NCBI RefSeq assembly: GCF_039542225.1
Contig: NZ_BAABHS010000014.1
Span: 175,768-239,767, forward strand
Direction of reading: 5' to 3'
Source of the DNA: Yinghuangia aomiensis
Lineage (GTDB): Bacteria > Actinomycetota > Actinomycetes > Streptomycetales > Streptomycetaceae
Length of the DNA: 64,000 nt
Each line of letters starts with the position of its first letter. Within the stretch, counting starts at the first letter, position 1. The notes below the pieces were generated by a model that made no database searches, was not told where the DNA came from, and saw nothing but the letters and a program-made list of their open reading frames with translations. The translations under genes and the position numbers were made by a program. Positions 58,896-64,000 of this stretch are shown one piece after another.

Positions 58896-60734
58896 TCACC
58901 CGGCGCTCGCGCGCGTACCGGCGCCGGATGTCGTGGGCGACCCCGTACCCGGGGAGACGCCCGGGCGGCCGGAATCGCTCCCGGACCGCGGCGCGGCCGC
59001 GGGCGGCAGCGAGTCGTCGAGGTCCGGCGTGGCGCCGCGGACCCAGAACGCGATGCTCTCGGCGAGGACCGCGAGAGCGGCCGCCACGGCGATCACCGTG
59101 ATTCCGGTGCGCAAGGGCGTGGCCCCTGCGGCGGCGAGCACGGCGACCAGCAGCACGCGTCCTTCCTGGCCGCCGATCCCCCACACCAGCGCGCGCGGCG
59201 GGGCCGAATGGCCGCCGCGCAAACGGTAGACGGTGTCGTAGTGATGGTAGGCGATCACTGCCACCAGCCCGAATGCCCCCGGCAGGGCATCCGGTGCCAC
59301 CCGGGCCGTGAGGGCGATCACAGCGGAGTACTCGGCGGCGCGGAACGCGGGCGGCACGAGCCAGTCGAGGCGCCCGGCGAGCGGACGGCTCACCACGGCG
59401 CCCGCCGCGACGACGTAGACCGCGGCCGCGCCGAGCACCGCGGGGTGGTCGGCGAACACGCCCAGGCCGACGACCGCGGCGGCGAGCGGCACCAGGTAGG
59501 CGATACCGCCCGCAGGCCACCGGAGTTTGCCGAGTGCCGCGGCGATCGGCCCGGTGTCGGAAAGCGCGAACAGCACGCGCTGCACGGCCGGCTCCTGCGG
59601 CGCGCGGCGCGGCAGCGACCGCAGGATGCGGCCGACGGAGGTGTAGCAGGCGGCGAACGCGCAGCCGATCAACAGCACCACGAAGGTGATCCGCGGGGTG
59701 GTCGTCGCGGTCAGCACCGCGATCAGCGCCCAGCGCTCGCCGATCGGCAGGATGATCATGCGCCGGGCCCACACCGTCCAGCCGACGTCGTTGAGGCGCC
59801 CGGACAGCTTCGCGCCGGCGCCTTCCTCGTCGCCGTCGCCGCCGCCGCGGGTCTCGTTGAACGCGAAGTCGACGATGTGCCGGGTCGTCATCAACGCCAT
59901 GGCGGAGACGGCCAGGAGCCATACGTCGTCGCCGTTGCGGCCCGCGCCGACGGCGAGGCCGGCGTAGACGGCGTACTCCTTGACGCGGTCGAACGTCGCG
60001 TCCAGCCACGACCCGATGCGCGAGTAGTTGACCGTGTACCGGGCGAGTTGGCCGTCCGTGCAGTCCAGGACGAACGAGAAGTACAGGGCGAGCGCCGCGG
60101 CGACATAGCCGATGCGGCTGCCGGTGGCCGCGCCCGCGGCTCCGGCGAGGGCCACGAGCAGTGACGCCACCGTCACTTGATTCGGGGTCAGGCCGCGGCC
60201 GGCGCACCAGCGCGCGACGTAGCGCGACCAGGTACTGACGGCGAACGTGGTGAAGAAGCCGTCGCGGGCTTTGACCGCGGTGCGCAGGCGTATCGCGTCC
60301 TCGTCCACCGCGGTGACGCGGGCGAGCGCGTCGGCGTGCGCGTCGGGCGTCTCGGGGACTTCGGCGACGAACTCGCCGAGCGGCAGGTCGCGGACCGGGA
60401 CGTCGGCGTCGCGCAGCCGGTCGGCGAGGCGCTCCGGCGTCCACGCGGAAATCGGCAGACCGGCGGCCGCGTCCGTGAACGCGGCGCGGGCGTCGCCGTC
60501 CACGACGAGCACGCCCGGGATCGCCCTGGCCGGAAAACGCGAGTCCAGGAGCGCCATGCGCAGGGCGTGGGTGTGGCCGACGAACCGTGCGTCCACGACG
60601 AGCAGCCGACCATCTGCGGGCTCCGGAAGCCCGCCGGGCAGGCCGGTGCCGGCGTCGACCGGAATACCCGGGATGCCGAGCGATGCCAGGACACGCGCGG
60701 CGAACGTCTCGTCGTTCGCCGCCCCGAGGATCAA
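58896..60734 (-). CDS. DUF5941/CDP-alcohol phosphotransferase two-domain protein
   Basis: 612 aa from TTG 60734; the start is uncertain because no close ribosome binding site exists. N-terminal soluble domain (1-165) resembles a degenerate nucleotide-binding fold; middle CDP-alcohol transferase with complete motif DCTDGQLAR ... GSWLDATFD; C-terminal DUF5941 membrane domain (about 370-580). First gene of the seven-gene export cassette. Confidence 0.85.
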   Translation of the reverse strand: MILGAANDETFAARVLASLGIPGIPVDAGTGLPGGLPEPADGRLLVVDARFVGHTHALRMALLDSRFPARAIPGVLVVDGDARAAFTDAAAGLPISAWTPERLADRLRDADVPVRDLPLGEFVAEVPETPDAHADALARVTAVDEDAIRLRTAVKARDGFFTTFAVSTWSRYVARWCAGRGLTPNQVTVASLLVALAGAAGAATGSRIGYVAAALALYFSFVLDCTDGQLARYTVNYSRIGSWLDATFDRVKEYAVYAGLAVGAGRNGDDVWLLAVSAMALMTTRHIVDFAFNETRGGGDGDEEGAGAKLSGRLNDVGWTVWARRMIILPIGERWALIAVLTATTTPRITFVVLLIGCAFAACYTSVGRILRSLPRRAPQEPAVQRVLFALSDTGPIAAALGKLRWPAGGIAYLVPLAAAVVGLGVFADHPAVLGAAAVYVVAAGAVVSRPLAGRLDWLVPPAFRAAEYSAVIALTARVAPDALPGAFGLVAVIAYHHYDTVYRLRGGHSAPPRALVWGIGGQEGRVLLVAVLAAAGATPLRTGITVIAVAAALAVLAESIAFWVRGATPDLDDSLPPAAAPRSGSDSGRPGVSPGTGSPTTSGAGTRASAG

Positions 60735-61275
60735 CGCCGTCGGCAGAAGTCACCACTCCCTCACGCGGGGCCCGCCGGGGCGAAGAGTCCGCAGGTGGCG
60801 CCCGGGGACCCGAGAGTAGCGCCTGAAGGAACGCACGCCCACTGCGGCAATGTTTTGTACGAAAATACGATGTTTGGCCTGCGGCGCGGCGGCGCGTTTA
60901 CGGTCCGGCAGGCCTCCCACGCAGGCTGCCCGCCGGCCGCCGGGGACCGGAAAAGCCGTGCGTACCAAGCCAGCTTGCCCTGAACGCGTCCCGGACACCG
61001 GGGGTATCGGCCGCCGACGGCGCCGCACCGCGAGACACTCCGACAAAATACGCGCCATCTGCCCCACCCGTCACAGCGGGGCCCGCAGCCGCGTTCTCCA
61101 GCCGACTCGGACCTGCCGCCCGGAGCCGGGGTGGTACGGCAAATGCCCTGCCGCACACGGACTTTGACCGCGCCTGCCGGGCCTCGAGGCGCCGCGTCGG
61201 CACACCGGCGCCGCGGCGTCTCCTCACCCGACCGCACCGCCGCGCCCCAGGCGCCGCAACGGTTAGGCTCGCGGC
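60735..61275. other. Divergent control region between the cassette and galE
   Basis: 541 bp without a gene. An unusually A+T-rich block at 60849-60875 (GTTTTGTACGAAAATACG core) probably holds a promoter for the leftward cassette. TAGGCT at 61264-61269 is the leaderless galE -10. Confidence 0.5.
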
Positions 61276-62256
61276 ATGACATGGCTGATCACCGGAGGAG
61301 CCGGTTACATCGGGGCCCACGTCGTCCGCGACCTCCTGGACGCCGGCGAGCAGGCAATCGTGCTGGACGACCTGTCCACCGGATCGCGCGACGTGGTGCC
61401 CGAGGATGCCGGATTCGTCCAGGGGTCGGTCCTCGATGCGGCGCTGCTGGACCGGGTCTTCCGGGAGCACCGAATAGCCGGCGTCATCCACATCGCGGGC
61501 AAGAAGCGCGTGGAGGAATCGGTCGCCCGGCCGCTGTACTACTACCGCGAGAACGTCGACGGGCTGCGCACGCTGCTCGACGCGATGGTCGCGGCGGGCG
61601 TGCGGCGGCTGGTCTTCTCCTCCAGCGCCGCGGTCTACGGAATGCCGGACGTGGACCTGGTCCACGAGGACACCCCGTGCGCGCCCATCAACCCGTACGG
61701 CGAGAGCAAACTCGTCGGGGAGTGGCTGATCCGCGCCGCGGCGGAGGCCCACGGCATCGCGTACGCGTCACTGCGCTACTTCAACGTGGCCGGCGCGGCG
61801 CGGCCCGAACTCGCCGACCGCGGCGCGTTCAACCTCATCCCCATGGTCTTCGACCGGATCGGGGAAGGACTGCCGCCGCGGATCTTCGGCACCGACTACG
61901 CCACTCCCGACGGCACCTGCGTCCGCGACTTCATCCACGTCCAGGACCTGGCCGCGGCGCACATCGCCGCCGCCCGGCGGCTCGCCGCCGACCCGGAAGC
62001 CCGCCTGACCCTCAACGTGGGGCGCGGCGAGGGCACCAGCGTGCGGGCGATGGTGGACCTCATCGCCGAGGTGACCGGCACCGCCGGCCTCGGCGTGGAG
62101 ACCGCCGCACGGCGCCCCGGTGACCCGGCGCGCGTGGTGGCCGCCTCGGCCCGGATCGAGCGGGAACTGGGCTTCACCGCCCGCTTCGACGTGCGGGCGA
62201 TGGTCGAGTCGGCATGGGCCGGGCGACTCGCCCGGGTCGGCGCCGTCGGCCGCTGA
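61276..62256 (+). CDS. galE: UDP-glucose 4-epimerase
   Basis: 326 aa. NAD motif GGAGYIGAH, SSSAAVYG catalytic Ser/Thr, YGESK with the Tyr-Lys pair, and RYFNVAGAA typical of GalE. Supplies UDP-galactose, perhaps for the glycopolymer cassette next door. Leaderless: TAGGCT ends 6 nt before ATG. Confidence 0.94.
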   Translation: MTWLITGGAGYIGAHVVRDLLDAGEQAIVLDDLSTGSRDVVPEDAGFVQGSVLDAALLDRVFREHRIAGVIHIAGKKRVEESVARPLYYYRENVDGLRTLLDAMVAAGVRRLVFSSSAAVYGMPDVDLVHEDTPCAPINPYGESKLVGEWLIRAAAEAHGIAYASLRYFNVAGAARPELADRGAFNLIPMVFDRIGEGLPPRIFGTDYATPDGTCVRDFIHVQDLAAAHIAAARRLAADPEARLTLNVGRGEGTSVRAMVDLIAEVTGTAGLGVETAARRPGDPARVVAASARIERELGFTARFDVRAMVESAWAGRLARVGAVGR

Positions 62257-62609
62257 CGCCGGTCGGCAAGACAAACCGGCTGGTCAGCGCGTCGCCCTGA
62301 GCGGCAAATCCGACATTTCTTACCAATTCCCCGCGCCAGGCCTGCCGTTCCATGGCCATCAACCCCACCCACCGAGCAACTAAAGGTTTAATTCGGACAA
62401 TTGGGGCTTCAGTTCCGGAATATGGGCCAGGTCACACGGACGCGACATCCTGTGACGGCCGCACCGCACACCGCGACGAAGTCGCACGAGGCGTCAGTGA
62501 TCCGGTACGGAAGGTAGGAATTCGGACACCTACCGACAGGTCGGCGTGACAAGGAGTCATCTCTTCCCCGCCGTCAAGCGGTCTCAAACCTCCTCTTTTG
62601 CCGAGTCGC
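62257..62609. other. Intergenic region after galE
   Basis: 353 bp without a gene. Has an A+T-richer stretch at 62380-62430 (TTTAATTCGGACAATTG core). May contain extra promoters for the wall-enzyme gene. Confidence 0.4.
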
Positions 62610-62639
62610 TTGTGATCTCGGGACGCGTCTGCCTAACGT
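62610..62639 (+). promoter_or_regulatory. Promoter of the riboswitch-wall enzyme transcript
   Basis: TTGTGA (62610-62615) and TAACGT (62634-62639), spacer 18. Transcription would begin near 62646. Confidence 0.6.
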
Positions 62640-62684
62640 GCTCCGCGTCGGTCCCCACACCGACCCCTCCCACCGGAACGCCTA

Positions 62685-62878
62685 GTTCTGCCGCCGGCCG
62701 GGACGGGACCGCTGAGTAAGCGACCACGGCAGAAGCGGGGGAACCAGGTGTAACGCGCCGGCCCGGCGACAACCGGGACGGCTTGGGGTGAAGCCATGCC
62801 TCGAACGCCCTGAACAGGGGCCATCGAAGGCTGGCCGGGCAACTCCAGCCCGAATCCGACAGCTCACCTCGCAGGCGT
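62685..62878 (+). ncRNA. ydaO-type c-di-AMP riboswitch
   Basis: Conserved blocks in order: ACGGCAGAAGCGGGGGAACC (62726-62745), TTGGGGTGAAGCC (62783-62795), and CCCGAATCCGACAGCTCACC (62849-62868) followed by GCAGGC. These are the actinobacterial ydaO/yuaA core elements, found before rpf and other wall-hydrolase genes. Usually an OFF switch on c-di-AMP. Outer borders approximate. Confidence 0.88.
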
Positions 62879-62895
62879 AGGAGAGGAAACGCTTC

Positions 62896-64000
62896 ATGCT
62901 GTCCGGAATCGGGCGTCATCGCCGTACCCGCATGTCCACGACCTCGCGTTTCGCGCTTGCCGCCGGTGTCACCGGCGCCGCGATAGCCGCCCCGATCATC
63001 GGCGCCACCAGCGCGTCGGCCGCTTCGGTGAGCACCTGGGACAAGGTCGCGGCGTGCGAGTCGACCAACAACTGGTCGATCAACACCGGCAACGGTTTCT
63101 ACGGTGGCCTCCAGTTCACCAACTCCACGTGGCAGGAGTTCGGCGGCACGCAGTTCGCGCCGCGCGCCGACCTGGCCACCAAGGACCAGCAGATCGCGAT
63201 CGCCGAGAAGGTGCTCGCCGTCCAGGGCCCCGGCGCCTGGCCGGTCTGCTCCGTCAAGGCGGGCCTGACCAAGAACAGCGGCACCCCGTCGCTCGACACC
63301 GGCTCCTCGGCGAAGTCCTCCGCCGCCAAGCCGGCCGCGCAGCCGAAGACCGCCTCGCAGGCCCCGGCCGCGAAGCTCACCCAGGACGCGCCGCAGACGC
63401 AGGCCGCGGCCCCGAAGGCCGAGACCAAGACCACGGCGCCCGCCCCGGCGGCCTCCACCGCCAAGTCGGCGTACACCGTCGTGGTCGGTGACACCCTCTA
63501 CAAGATCGCCACCTCGCACGGCGTGTCCGGCGGCTGGCAGAAGGTCTACGACCTCAACCGCGGCGTCATCGGCGGCAACCCGAACCTGATCTTCCCGGGC
63601 CAGAAGCTCGCGCTCTCCGCGCAGGCCTCCGCCCCGGCCGCGAAGCTCACCGAGGACAAGGCCCCGGCCGCGACCACCTCGTCGTCCTCGTCCTCCTCGT
63701 CTTCTTCCTCCGCGAAGCTGACCGAGGACAAGGCGCCGAGCAAGTCGACCGCCAAGTCGCAGAGCAGCAGCACCGCGAAGTCCTCGGACAGCAGCAGCTC
63801 CTCCTCGACCGCGTCGTCGACCGGCTACGTCCGCCCGGTCCCGGGCGCCCCGCACGGCTCCTACGGCAAGTCCGGCTCGCTGTGGTCGCACGGCCACACC
63901 GGTGAGGACTTCACCGCCGCCTCCGGCACCTCGGTCAAGGCCGTCACCTCCGGCACCATCGTGTCCGCCGGCTGGGGCGGCGCCTACGGCAACGAGGTCG
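62896..64000 (+). CDS. Rpf/LysM/M23 peptidoglycan hydrolase, 3' end outside window
   Basis: 368 residues seen. Signal peptide to ASA/ASV (about 43); transglycosylase (Rpf) domain 45-115 with catalytic Glu55 in ACESTNNW; Ala/Lys/Pro linker; LysM domain (about 193-242); Ser/Lys-rich spacer with two LTEDKAP repeats and a run of about 15 Ser; start of an M23 metallopeptidase with the H/D pair HGHTGEDF. A resuscitation-promoting wall-cleaving enzyme controlled by the riboswitch upstream. Confidence 0.93.
   Translation, partial: MLSGIGRHRRTRMSTTSRFALAAGVTGAAIAAPIIGATSASAASVSTWDKVAACESTNNWSINTGNGFYGGLQFTNSTWQEFGGTQFAPRADLATKDQQIAIAEKVLAVQGPGAWPVCSVKAGLTKNSGTPSLDTGSSAKSSAAKPAAQPKTASQAPAAKLTQDAPQTQAAAPKAETKTTAPAPAASTAKSAYTVVVGDTLYKIATSHGVSGGWQKVYDLNRGVIGGNPNLIFPGQKLALSAQASAPAAKLTEDKAPAATTSSSSSSSSSSSAKLTEDKAPSKSTAKSQSSSTAKSSDSSSSSSTASSTGYVRPVPGAPHGSYGKSGSLWSHGHTGEDFTAASGTSVKAVTSGTIVSAGWGGAYGNEV

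Noticed and set aside
61131..62123. 330-aa plus-strand open frame overlapping galE
   Set aside because: Frame-shifted Arg/Gly/Pro-rich shadow of galE.

Overview
The window is about 72-74% G+C with dense, short-spaced genes, GTG/TTG starts, many apparently leaderless promoters, mycothiol genes (mshA, mshD), CarD, GlnR, Nur, an RsiG-type anti-sigma factor, LCP and resuscitation-factor-like wall enzymes. This points to a Streptomyces-like actinomycete (Streptomycetaceae or a close relative); species cannot be told from the sequence. Most of it reads as conserved chromosomal core. No tRNA, rRNA, CRISPR array or prophage was seen.

Layout. 0-9.7 kb: 3' part of ispD, carD, a lipoprotein, the PhoR-PhoP phosphate two-component system, a tiny cysteine-rich metallothionein-like protein where phoU might be expected, gpmA, a YbjN protein, mshA and a methyltransferase. 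9.7-17 kb: an NlpC/P60 wall hydrolase with a long hairpin leader, an XRE regulator-HBHA-DUF2516 block, DUF6228, DUF2804, asparaginase, and RsiG (both c-di-GMP motifs intact) divergent from dtd. 17-18.7 kb: a TnpB-only insertion element with 3' hairpins. 18.7-27.3 kb: ygfZ, nur, an LCP protein, nitrobindin, a DsrE-like protein, an SMR exporter, a rhodanese/SseC pair behind a leaderless cysteine-rich leader peptide, and an ECF sigma/anti-sigma pair.

27.3-48.2 kb: membrane proteins, MoaD-like protein, hydrolase, a candidate structured RNA before glnR, a LacI regulator, a beta-propeller protein pair, mshD, then a phosphate block: ppk-CHAD-NUDIX (overlapping genes), pstSCAB behind two PHO-box-like repeats, and pit with its DUF47 partner. 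With phoRP at 3-5 kb and glnR at 30 kb, phosphate sensing, uptake, polyphosphate storage and nitrogen control lie within one window.

48.6-64 kb: copper sensor csoR with its operator, lipoproteins, GntR regulator, an LAxTG surface protein, PAP2 phosphatase, then a seven-gene minus-strand cassette (polymer-type ABC exporter, GT2 glycosyltransferase, two CDP-alcohol phosphotransferases, a glycerol-1-phosphate-dehydrogenase-like enzyme, a cytidylyltransferase-like enzyme), probably for a phosphodiester-linked wall glycopolymer; then galE and a c-di-AMP-riboswitch-controlled Rpf/LysM/M23 wall enzyme cut by the window end.
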